Part shown: positions 16,417 through 24,415 of the stretch, piece after piece | Numbering within the stretch: position 1 is the stretch's first letter | How the letters are laid out: each line of letters starts with the position of its first letter | Assembly (NCBI GenBank): GCA_024401095.1 | Contig: JAKSLR010000030.1 | Span: 1 to 38,157, forward strand | Reading direction: 5' to 3' | DNA length: 38,157 nt | Source of the DNA: Bacteroidaceae bacterium | GTDB taxonomy: Bacteria; Bacteroidota; Bacteroidia; Bacteroidales; Bacteroidaceae | Translations under genes and position numbers: made by a program | Notes under the pieces: generated by a model | What the model was told of the DNA's origin: nothing | The model's database searches: none | What the model saw: only the letters and a program-made list of their open reading frames with translations

Positions 16417-18580
16417 TCTTTTTTTTCAATAGGTATCTGTAAACTTTACTGAAAGGCCACCAATAGGCCTCACTAGGGCATAGATAATGTAATTTCCAAA
16501 CTCTCTGGATTACCCACCAGTAATTATAGATATCATCTGTCCAGTTCCTTTTTTGCGGATGAAACTGTCCACGTGCAAAGTTACCCACTTTAAGTATATC
16601 ATCCAAAAGCTTTTGTGTAAATCTTGCTTCCTGCTCCGATAAAGCCTCCATGCATCCCCATCCCGAAGGTAGATTGACAACGATTTCTGCAATGCGTCCG
16701 AAAATTCTTCCGGCTCTGCGCATGTGCATCCTATCTAGGTAATCAAAGTATTTTTGTCTGTCAAACGATGCGTTTGTCTGGTTTTCCTTGCACCAGAAAG
16801 CAAAATCTATGACCTGTCTCAGTCCAAGGCCTTCCGCAAAAACATGATTCACCATGTGACTGACCAGGAACATGCCTTCCAGCTCTGGTGGGAAACAGGC
16901 TACAGTGCTGGTTCCTATCGTTGCTGTGACCCAGCTTTCTGTCGCAAAAAGCTCCTGCTGGATTTCTTTCATGGTCTTGTCGTTGCTGGGATTCTGGTAA
17001 TTGTGAATCTTGAAATGCGGCTCCAGTTGCACTTTGTCTATCCATGCCATTCCATGGTGCTCATGTTTCAGGTCATGTTTCACGGTGGCTATTTCTTCCA
17101 AGGCTGCAAGGGTAGTTCCATACAGGTCTTCCCTAACCACAAAGTCTATGTCACCACATTGTCTCAGTTCTGGGGTGGGATAGCGTCGCCCGCAGGTTAG
17201 TCCTTTCATGAAAACAGGAACAATGCCTTTTTCTCTCAGATGGGTATTGACCTTTCCCAGAGCTTCTACATGGGTTTGGTGAATGGCCTTGATCTTCATG
17301 GACCATCCACACCATTTATACAAAAGGGGTGTAGAGGTATAGTTTTGAATGCCTGTCGAGGTAATTCCCAGCAAGGTCTGGATATTGGCTTCTTTAAACA
17401 GTTGTTCCCACTCCTGTTTATTAGGTGTCCTGGAGAGCTTTTCTCTGGTGCCAAGTGACACTTGAACCAGTTCCAGAAACAAGTCTGAGCAGTCAGGAAA
17501 GAGAATTCTGTGAATCTCTCCAACCTGCTTTTCTAAAGAGAATTCCTTGCTTCTCTGGAAAGCATTTGAAGCCAGCTTAAGGTAAAGATTCTTGTCTGAT
17601 AGTACTTGATGAATGGTTTCTTTTACCTTGTTTAGCTCTTGGCAGTCTATATGATACCCGTTTTCTCCTTCCTTTACCAGTTCTGCAATACCTCCCACGG
17701 TAGGAACAATGACAGGAATACCTGCTGCAAAAGCCTCCAGCACAGTGAGTCCAAAAGTTTCTATGGCTTTTGTCTTGTCGGTAAGATTAAGTACCAGGCT
17801 GGATTGCTCATAGAACGGCATGACCTGTTCCTGTCTAGGGAAGATAGTCAGGTTTTCTGGAATAGCGATGCTTTTCCTCCAGTCCTCTATTGTCTGGATA
17901 TCTTCATTCAGAACCAGAGTAAACGAATACGCTGCCAGTTCCTGGGCTAGCGTTACAAAATGTCTGATTCCCTTGTACTCTTTGAGAGAAGCCACCAGAA
18001 GAATACTTTTCTGTTCAAATGCCTTGTCGGGATCATACTTTACTTGTGAAAGAAATCTATCCTCTAGAGCATTTGGGATTACATGTATTTTCTCCTTTCT
18101 CTTCAGGAATGAGGCCTGATACTCCGATACACAAATGATGTCATCAGCTAGAACCTGCATGAACCAGGCTAATAATCTGTAGCTTTTTCCTTTTGCAAAG
18201 GCATTCTCATGGTAGTGGTAGATGATCCGGTTTCCCATGAGCTTGCCACAGAGAGCTGCAGCAGCAGGATGTAACGTATTCAGATAGAAGATCACTTCTT
18301 TCTGGCCGATGTAGCGGAGACTGAAAAAGAAGGTATAAATCTGGTAAGCTAGATAGTTCAGCAGGGTTAGTATCCGATGCTTCTCCCGAAAACGGTAGCA
18401 GAAGGTATGTCGTTTCAGCTGCCCGTATTCTTCCAGCCCGTTCAGTGCACCTGGTCCATTAGAGGTGAGCAATGACACAGAAACTCCATCCTTCAGCAAT
18501 GACTGAAGAATGAGAGCCAGCACCTTGGGGCTGCCGCTGTAATCATTGTACAGGTGAAAGCAGGCGATTCTTCTCTTCAT
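16409..18580 (-). CDS. Fusion of GT4 glycosyltransferase with NTP_transf_5-type nucleotidyltransferase
   Basis: Two proteins are joined in 723 residues. Residues 1 to about 362 are a GT-B glycosyltransferase with FHLYNDYSGSPKVL at the start, ICVSEYQASFLK in the middle, VASLKEYKGI and an EX7E motif in AIETFGLTVLEAFAAGIPVI (273-290). Residues about 365-723 match the uncharacterised nucleotidyltransferase family PF14907: VFMKG, then RYP and the metal-binding GDIDFVVR (476-483), LEPHFKIH, and a long helical region reading VNHVFAEGLGLRQVIDFAFW. PF14907 members are usually separate proteins of about 350 residues in exopolysaccharide or HPr-rel-A-type loci. The frame is continuous, with no sign of a sequencing error. 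It overlaps the upstream GT4 by 38 bases. The role of the nucleotidyltransferase is unknown. Confidence 0.85.
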   Translation of the reverse strand: MKRRIACFHLYNDYSGSPKVLALILQSLLKDGVSVSLLTSNGPGALNGLEEYGQLKRHTFCYRFREKHRILTLLNYLAYQIYTFFFSLRYIGQKEVIFYLNTLHPAAAALCGKLMGNRIIYHYHENAFAKGKSYRLLAWFMQVLADDIICVSEYQASFLKRKEKIHVIPNALEDRFLSQVKYDPDKAFEQKSILLVASLKEYKGIRHFVTLAQELAAYSFTLVLNEDIQTIEDWRKSIAIPENLTIFPRQEQVMPFYEQSSLVLNLTDKTKAIETFGLTVLEAFAAGIPVIVPTVGGIAELVKEGENGYHIDCQELNKVKETIHQVLSDKNLYLKLASNAFQRSKEFSLEKQVGEIHRILFPDCSDLFLELVQVSLGTREKLSRTPNKQEWEQLFKEANIQTLLGITSTGIQNYTSTPLLYKWCGWSMKIKAIHQTHVEALGKVNTHLREKGIVPVFMKGLTCGRRYPTPELRQCGDIDFVVREDLYGTTLAALEEIATVKHDLKHEHHGMAWIDKVQLEPHFKIHNYQNPSNDKTMKEIQQELFATESWVTATIGTSTVACFPPELEGMFLVSHMVNHVFAEGLGLRQVIDFAFWCKENQTNASFDRQKYFDYLDRMHMRRAGRIFGRIAEIVVNLPSGWGCMEALSEQEARFTQKLLDDILKVGNFARGQFHPQKRNWTDDIYNYWWVIQRVWKLHYLCPSEAYWWPFSKVYRYLLKKKND

Positions 18581-19835
18581 GGTTTATAATGCATTGGTCA
18601 TAACAGGTTTCAAAAAAAGCTACTCTGTTTTCCCAAAGGTATTTTTCGGAATCAATTAAAACTTGGTGCGACTTTTCTTGCAGTTCTTGAGGATGTTCCA
18701 AAATATGTTGCAAGGTTTTTGCTATATCATTGGTAATCTGTGTGGTATTTGTGACGGCTATCTTGTATCCATTCTGGGGTGTAACAGTGTCATGCATACC
18801 GCAGTGGTCTAACGTAAGAGTTGGAACTCCGTGGCTCATGGCTTCCCAGATAACGGTCGTATTTCCTTCTCCTATACTGGTTATGATATGCAGGTGCGTG
18901 TGCTTGAAAATATCTACAGCTTCCTGTCTGGAAACTTGCCCGTGGAATGTAACTATCTCTTGTAAACCATGAGTAGATACAAAATTGGTAAGCAGATTTC
19001 TTAATTTCCCATCTCCTACGATATCTACGTGAAGATTATTCCGGTCAGGTACAAGGAGTAAAGCTTTCAGTAGTGTAATGAAATTCTTTCTTCCATCTAG
19101 TGTGCCGATGCATGCCAGACGGATTTTATCTTGCGGTGGATTGAAACGGGACAAATTAGTCTCTGCTTTGGTTGTCAATCCATTTTCTGGCAGGTACAAA
19201 TAATCTTTATGGAAAACTTTGCTGACTATATCTCCCATCTCTGTGGTAGATACCAGCAGCAGGTCTGTCCTCTTCATGGCTTTTCGTACCCTTGAACTGG
19301 AATGCAGTTGAAAAGTATTGATAATATTCCTAAAACTATATTTCAGCTTGTCTTTCCAGTTTAACGAGTCGAAAAGTTTCCATGGGTAATTACTTAATCC
19401 ACCTATGGGTCCCCAGAGATAAGGTAACTCCAGTTTCCATAGATATCCTGGTTCCCGGTATCCGATGGGGTTTAAATAATGTATCAGGTCGTATTTGTTT
19501 TCTTTAACTAGCTGTTGGGCAACCTTGAATGCTTGTTTTTGCCATTCCTTGTAGGCTAGGTAAAATGAATAGACAAACAATCCTTTTCTGTTTAAAGCGT
19601 TGAGCCAGTCTATTGTTTTAGTAGAATGGACAGGAATAAACCTGACATTTGGAACATGATGTACCTGTGTGTACCTTTCCATCTCTTCGGTGTCCCCTAG
19701 GTGCTCTCCCGATGCACCATAGAGTACGGTAAGCCTATGCCGCTGCGACATGTGCATCACATAGTTCCAGGCCACGGAATACTCAGATCCTCGGGTAGGA
19801 GACAGGGTATAGGCTAGTACGAGAATATCTTTCAT
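18543..19835 (-). CDS. Glycosyltransferase family 4
   Basis: From the ATG at 19835 the protein has 430 residues beginning MKDILVLAYTLSPTRGSEYS, the donor-side glycine-rich start of a GT-B fold. The segment YLWGPIGGLSNYP, the CIGTLDGRKNFITLLKALL segment and the EX7E motif in GEGNTTVIWEAMSHGVPTL identify a retaining GT4 enzyme. The frame is open 15 codons further upstream, but the chosen ATG forms an ATGA overlap with the preceding GT2 gene and begins exactly at the conserved first strand. It transfers a sugar during repeat-unit assembly in the cytoplasm; specificity is unknown. Confidence 0.92.
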   Translation of the reverse strand: MKDILVLAYTLSPTRGSEYSVAWNYVMHMSQRHRLTVLYGASGEHLGDTEEMERYTQVHHVPNVRFIPVHSTKTIDWLNALNRKGLFVYSFYLAYKEWQKQAFKVAQQLVKENKYDLIHYLNPIGYREPGYLWKLELPYLWGPIGGLSNYPWKLFDSLNWKDKLKYSFRNIINTFQLHSSSRVRKAMKRTDLLLVSTTEMGDIVSKVFHKDYLYLPENGLTTKAETNLSRFNPPQDKIRLACIGTLDGRKNFITLLKALLLVPDRNNLHVDIVGDGKLRNLLTNFVSTHGLQEIVTFHGQVSRQEAVDIFKHTHLHIITSIGEGNTTVIWEAMSHGVPTLTLDHCGMHDTVTPQNGYKIAVTNTTQITNDIAKTLQHILEHPQELQEKSHQVLIDSEKYLWENRVAFFETCYDQCIINHEEKNRLLSPVQ

Positions 19836-20695
19836 TGTGTACAAAGTTTTAATGCATTCAGGCGCTGGCTCACGGACCAATCTCTTTTGAAGAGCAGCTG
19901 TATGCGTATAAAGCAGATAAATGCTTTCATCAGTGTATATCTGGCTCCAGAGAAATGTTTTCTCATATAATGGTTATAGCTTTGTTGAGAATTCATGAAC
20001 CGTGCATAAGTAAGCCCTGTTTTCTCAAAAGATCCTCCTTCCCGGTGGATAATCTGTACACTTGGCAAGATAATCCTGTCCAGGTTTAACTTTTCCATTC
20101 TTTTTTGAAGATCTGTTTCTTCATAGTAAAGAAAAAATGCAGGGTCAAATCCATTCAATTTTTGAAAAACAGTTTTAGGAATAAGCATGTCGGCTCCACA
20201 GACAAAGTCAACCTTATATGGTGAATCCTGCCTCTTGAAACCATGTTCATTTTTCCTGAGTCTGTTCCACAGGTAAAGTAACTCGTTTTTTATACTTGGA
20301 AAATATCCAAAAGAAAGATTAGGTGCATGGTTTGGCTGTAGCAGTGTACCTCCTACAACCCCTAGTTTACCTGGGTATGTTCTTGCATATTCCCAAAGTC
20401 CTTTGATGCTATCGTTGAATAGTTCCGTATCACTGTTCAAGAGGAAAAGGTAATCACCTTTTGCCCGTTTTGCTCCTAGATTATTTGCTTTCCCAAATCC
20501 AAGGTTTGTGTCAGAAGCTATGACTTGGATTTGTGGGAATTCTTCTTTTAACATCTGCACAGATCCATCAGAAGAAGCATTGTCTACAACTATGATTTCA
20601 TAGCTGCATCCGTGGGTGTTACTGCAGATAGATTGAATACAGTCTTTGAGCAGCGACTTTGTGTTATAGTTAACAATGATTACTGATACGTCCAT
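19832..20695 (-). CDS. Glycosyltransferase family 2 (rhamnosyltransferase-like)
   Basis: The start at 20695 gives 287 residues beginning MDVSVIIVNYNTKSLLKDC, the standard GT2 N-terminus. VVDNASSDGS is at about 36-45, and the metal-binding region FLLNSDTEL is near 83-91, with the Asp kept in an SDT form. The later VCGADMLIPKTVF and GFDPAFFLYYEETDLQKRM segments are typical of WbbL/rhamnosyltransferase-like GT-A enzymes. A short basic, hydrophobic C-terminus may bind the membrane. The open frame extends 29 codons upstream into the polymerase gene, but those residues do not fit the family. It overlaps the polymerase gene by 26 bases. Confidence 0.93.
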   Translation of the reverse strand: MDVSVIIVNYNTKSLLKDCIQSICSNTHGCSYEIIVVDNASSDGSVQMLKEEFPQIQVIASDTNLGFGKANNLGAKRAKGDYLFLLNSDTELFNDSIKGLWEYARTYPGKLGVVGGTLLQPNHAPNLSFGYFPSIKNELLYLWNRLRKNEHGFKRQDSPYKVDFVCGADMLIPKTVFQKLNGFDPAFFLYYEETDLQKRMEKLNLDRIILPSVQIIHREGGSFEKTGLTYARFMNSQQSYNHYMRKHFSGARYTLMKAFICFIRIQLLFKRDWSVSQRLNALKLCTQ

Positions 20696-21908
20696 GAGAC
20701 TTCCAATGATTTGTACGATAATAATAGAGGGTAGCAGCCAGAAAGAGCAGTGGTGAATTGTATCCGAAATTGAAGATTGCATTCACACTGAAATGCATGA
20801 TTAAAATGGCTATTATACTTGCTATGGCTATCAATGTGTATTCACCTTTTAATTCCTTTTTCTTTTGGGTGTGTATGAACTTTGAGAGCAGCAGGATAAA
20901 TTTTCTTACAAAGAAAAGGAAGAAAATAATCATTCCGAATACCCCCATCTTTATGAGAAAATAGGGATAGCCGTTGTGTAGGATCGGAATATATTGGAAT
21001 TCAAAAGGAGACAATTCTCCCAGATCGACAAGCTGTCCGCATCCTCCGCCAAAAATCTGGTTAAAGGTTGGAAGTGCGGCATAATCTGCCAAAGCACAGA
21101 AAGCTTCATATCCTCTATAGTTTTTATTGACATCAGCCATAGAAGTATATTCTTGAATGGCCATTTCTTCTCCGGAATTTAGAAACAGTTCTATAATAGA
21201 ACTGCTAGGGAAAAATGCAATTAGTGCAATGACCAAAGAAATACAAATACCAGTCAGGACAACAAACTTCTTCATGTTTCTTCTCATAAGTGGAAGTAAG
21301 ATGATAAAGCTGTAAATCATGACTACCAGATAAAAGCTTCGGCTTCCAGAGAGATAAAAGGCTATAAGATTGACAAACAAGGCAAGATTAGTGTGGGGAA
21401 TAGTTTTGCCATAGACTTTAGCAAAAAAGGCAATGGCAAATGAGATCAGTGCAATGGAGTTTACGCTATAATAGCTGTCTACTTCATCTCTGATGGCACG
21501 TGGGTCAATGAAGACTTGAGGTCCATATTGAAATAACAAGACCAGAATATTGATTACCGAAAATACGATGCCAAGTTTCAGGAAGAGCTGAAGAAGGGAG
21601 CGGGAAGAGAACTTCCTGGCCCAGATTTCTCCCAACATGAGTGTAAGGATTGGTGTTAGAAGGTAGAAAATATCCTTAAAGATGTCGTATACAGGAAAGT
21701 GTCTGGACAATCCAATGAAGAAAGCTATTGCTATTGGTGTGATTAGGAAAAATGTATCTTTCCAATACTTATTGCTTTTCCTGCCTAAATAAAGGAGTAG
21801 AACGACGCTATCAAACAGAATGGATCCTGCTTGTCCCATAAGCAGGGGCAAGCATAGGAGAAGCATGTAGAGCAGTACGTATTTGTTTATGACTCTTTCG
21901 CGTTTCAT
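20670..21908 (-). CDS. O-antigen/exopolysaccharide polymerase-like membrane protein (Wzy-like)
   Basis: The 412-residue protein has about ten or more transmembrane helices spread along its length and a long extracytoplasmic loop (about 215-295: SSSIIELFLNSGEEMAIQEY to FEFQYIPILHNGYPYFLIK). The HNGYPYFLIKMGVFGM stretch, where His and Gly precede a helix, is characteristic of Wzy/O-antigen ligase-type proteins. It most likely joins repeat units on the periplasmic side of the inner membrane. Polymerases have poor sequence conservation, so the call rests on topology and on its place between the flippase and glycosyltransferase genes. It starts in an ATGA overlap with the flippase stop. Confidence 0.82.
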   Translation of the reverse strand: MKRERVINKYVLLYMLLLCLPLLMGQAGSILFDSVVLLLYLGRKSNKYWKDTFFLITPIAIAFFIGLSRHFPVYDIFKDIFYLLTPILTLMLGEIWARKFSSRSLLQLFLKLGIVFSVINILVLLFQYGPQVFIDPRAIRDEVDSYYSVNSIALISFAIAFFAKVYGKTIPHTNLALFVNLIAFYLSGSRSFYLVVMIYSFIILLPLMRRNMKKFVVLTGICISLVIALIAFFPSSSIIELFLNSGEEMAIQEYTSMADVNKNYRGYEAFCALADYAALPTFNQIFGGGCGQLVDLGELSPFEFQYIPILHNGYPYFLIKMGVFGMIIFFLFFVRKFILLLSKFIHTQKKKELKGEYTLIAIASIIAILIMHFSVNAIFNFGYNSPLLFLAATLYYYRTNHWKSHGRISNHC

Positions 21909-23365
21909 TCTTCTGTTCTATATAATCTTTTATGCTCGTTTTTACTTATCAAGGTAAGTAGAATGTTATTCTTTGTGATATAAATGTTCAGTAACAGGAA
22001 ATACACTATGGTTCCTATTCCAGACAAGATTAACTTATACCAGCTATTATCAAGAATCAGATGAAAACCCATTAGAAGCGCAAAGAGCGGAACATATAGG
22101 CTGATTGACTTTGCTAATTTTAAGAAAGGGAAACCTAATCCTACGTATTTTTTCATGAAATACTGTGCACAGACCAGAACACAGATTTCTGCACATAGCC
22201 ATACGGCTGCCGAGCCTACTGCTCCATATTCTTCTACAAAAATCATGTTGAGGCTAATCCCTACAAGGCAGCCAATGCTGCTGTTGAACAGCACAGCCTT
22301 GTCTTTGTTGATGGGCATCAACCCTTGAATGACAAGAATCTGTTCATAGCCTACTACAAACATGACAGGCATTATGATCATCATAGGAATGATGGCCCCT
22401 TCATATCCCTGACCGGCAATCAACCAGATGGTTTCCTTTGCATTGATCATGAAAAAAGCAATCATTGGAATTGAAACAAGGAATAGTAATTCCGTTGTCT
22501 TGTTCAGCATTTCTTTGTACTTCTCTATGTGTCCTTCTACTATATAGTGGCTTAATCTAGGTAATGCCACTGTAGTAAAGGCTGAAAAAAAGGCAAGGGC
22601 AATAGTAAAGATCTTATATGCTGTGCTATAGAATCCTACTTGAACATTTCCACATGAAAAACCCAGAAAAGTCACGTTAAATGTAGTGTACATGGAACAC
22701 AGTATAAGGTACACTCCTAAATACAGGTATGATTTTAAACCGTGCTTATCTACATGGAAATGGAAGGATAGATGAATATATTTTTTGGAATGAATCAGAT
22801 TGATGATGGCATTTCCGGCAAACATTAGTGTTGACAAAAGATAATAAATGCCATAGTCTTCTTGATTCTTGACACACAAGAAAATGGCAATTAGGTAGGC
22901 TATCTTTACGAAAACAGACCTGAGCGTTATATACCTGAATTCTTCCAATCCCTGATAAAACCAGTTGATGAGCAAGAAATTAAAGATGACCTTGAAGGCA
23001 CCTATGCACATAAGGTCCAGGTTTTCCTGTAGTTGAGGTACAAGCAGGACAGCTGCCAGTAATATGAAAAGTGCTGCAAGGGTGGTAATCAGATTCAGCA
23101 GGAAAAGACTGGAGAATACTTCACTGAGTCTTTCCTTGTTGTCTCTCACTTTTGCTATCTCTCTTGTTCCCAGAATGTTTATGCCCATCATGGAAAAGAG
23201 CATGAAGTAGTTGATGATGCTGTCTGTAAATTCGCACACACCAATCTTCTCCACACCCAGTACGCGAGAAACATAAGGGTATATGAGCAGGGGAAAAATG
23301 AAGTTGGAAGAAGTTAATATACTGTTGTATAAGAAGTTCTTCGAAATGCTATTCGTCCTCTTCAT
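21905..23365 (-). CDS. Polysaccharide flippase (Wzx-like, MOP superfamily)
   Basis: The 486-residue protein has about 12-14 transmembrane helices and an N-terminus, NFLYNSILTSSNFIFPLLIYPYVSRVLG, typical of PST-type flippases (the family pattern is N-x-x-x-P-Y-x-x-R-x-L-G). Further family signs are TREIAKVRDN after the second helix and VGFYSTAYKIFTIALAFFSAF in the middle. It should flip undecaprenyl-linked repeat units to the periplasm for the polymerase encoded next. It overlaps the Wzz-like gene upstream by 17 bases and the polymerase gene by four, so the block is tightly coupled. Confidence 0.92.
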   Translation of the reverse strand: MKRTNSISKNFLYNSILTSSNFIFPLLIYPYVSRVLGVEKIGVCEFTDSIINYFMLFSMMGINILGTREIAKVRDNKERLSEVFSSLFLLNLITTLAALFILLAAVLLVPQLQENLDLMCIGAFKVIFNFLLINWFYQGLEEFRYITLRSVFVKIAYLIAIFLCVKNQEDYGIYYLLSTLMFAGNAIINLIHSKKYIHLSFHFHVDKHGLKSYLYLGVYLILCSMYTTFNVTFLGFSCGNVQVGFYSTAYKIFTIALAFFSAFTTVALPRLSHYIVEGHIEKYKEMLNKTTELLFLVSIPMIAFFMINAKETIWLIAGQGYEGAIIPMMIIMPVMFVVGYEQILVIQGLMPINKDKAVLFNSSIGCLVGISLNMIFVEEYGAVGSAAVWLCAEICVLVCAQYFMKKYVGLGFPFLKLAKSISLYVPLFALLMGFHLILDNSWYKLILSGIGTIVYFLLLNIYITKNNILLTLISKNEHKRLYRTEE

Positions 23366-24407
23366 CTTCTACATTCTCGGTGAAAATGCTTTTTATTAGT
23401 GATGGAATGTGTTTTCTGATGACATAAAGGCTTGTTGCACAGAAAGCCAGAACCAGTGCTAAGAGCACAAATCTGGAACGGCTAGGTCCTGCAGGTCTTA
23501 CAGGAACGGTTGCCCCTTGCAGGACAGTAAATGCAGGGGTGTTCTCCAGCAGTTTTGATTGCGCAGCCAAAAGCTGGCTGTTCATTGCGTTATAGGTGTT
23601 GTATTTTACCTCCTGCTCACGTTGCAGTTTCTGCCCTATGGAAAGACTTTTCTGGGAGAACATGCCATAGTTCGCATCTTGATACTGGCTGTATGCCTGA
23701 ATGGCTGCTTCGTATTCTGTCTTGGCCTTGGCTGTCAACTCCTCGTAGTACTTTACGTCAGAGCGTGCTTTCTGTGTTCTGTATTCTACAATGTAAGCCT
23801 GCAGGTGTGCTCTTACGGAATCGGCCATATTGGCGCTGATCCAGGGATCCTGGTCTTCCACCTGAATGGTAACCACATTGGTCTTCTTGTCCACCGCGCA
23901 TTGAATCTTTTTGCGGAGCATCTTCACGATGTTTGTTTCTGATACTGTCAGCTGGAACGGGTCAGTTGCTTTGTCTGTTGCCACAGCCTCTTCCTTTGAT
24001 TTGAATAGTTCCATCAGCCCTTTCAGGCTTTTAGACCAGATACTGCTTTTCTGGTGTTCTTTCAGGTAGGTGTAATACGTAGTGGTTACTTCCTTGTCCT
24101 GAGTCTGAACCGGAATGTCAAACAAGTCTACCAGAAAGCCTGACGATGCCAATATTTCTGGATAGAGGGCAGGGTAAAGAGCATCAGATTTTGCCGTCTG
24201 GCTGGATATATTGATGCCAAACGATGAGGCCAGTGATGAAAGACTGCTTGAGCTGGAGCTGCTTCGGGCTTCTGGAGCCAGTGTGACCACGGTACGGTAA
24301 TATCTTGGCTTTGGAAAAACCCACAGGCAAGACAAGACAAAGGCTGCTGCTAAGGTTACTAAGAATAACCTTTTGCTTTTTTTTATTTCAGACCAGATAC
24401 TATTCAT
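23349..24407 (-). CDS. Wzz-like chain-length determinant without kinase domain
   Basis: The 352-residue inner-membrane protein has TM1 at about 14-30 (LFLVTLAAAFVLSCLWVFP), a periplasmic Wzz domain with a Ser-rich stretch after the first strand (RSSSSSSSLSSLASSFGI), long helices (about 190-290: RTQKARSDVKYYEELTAKAK), and TM2 at about 313-333 preceded by the Pro-rich VPVRPAGPSRSR. The tail is short and acidic (ENVEDEEDE), with no Walker motifs. It should act as copolymerase for the polymer made by this unit, separately from the Wzc-like kinase of the + unit. Its start lies eight bases after the stop of the SLBB gene. Confidence 0.9.
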   Translation of the reverse strand: MNSIWSEIKKSKRLFLVTLAAAFVLSCLWVFPKPRYYRTVVTLAPEARSSSSSSSLSSLASSFGINISSQTAKSDALYPALYPEILASSGFLVDLFDIPVQTQDKEVTTTYYTYLKEHQKSSIWSKSLKGLMELFKSKEEAVATDKATDPFQLTVSETNIVKMLRKKIQCAVDKKTNVVTIQVEDQDPWISANMADSVRAHLQAYIVEYRTQKARSDVKYYEELTAKAKTEYEAAIQAYSQYQDANYGMFSQKSLSIGQKLQREQEVKYNTYNAMNSQLLAAQSKLLENTPAFTVLQGATVPVRPAGPSRSRFVLLALVLAFCATSLYVIRKHIPSLIKSIFTENVEDEEDE

Positions 24408-24415
24408 CTTCTACT

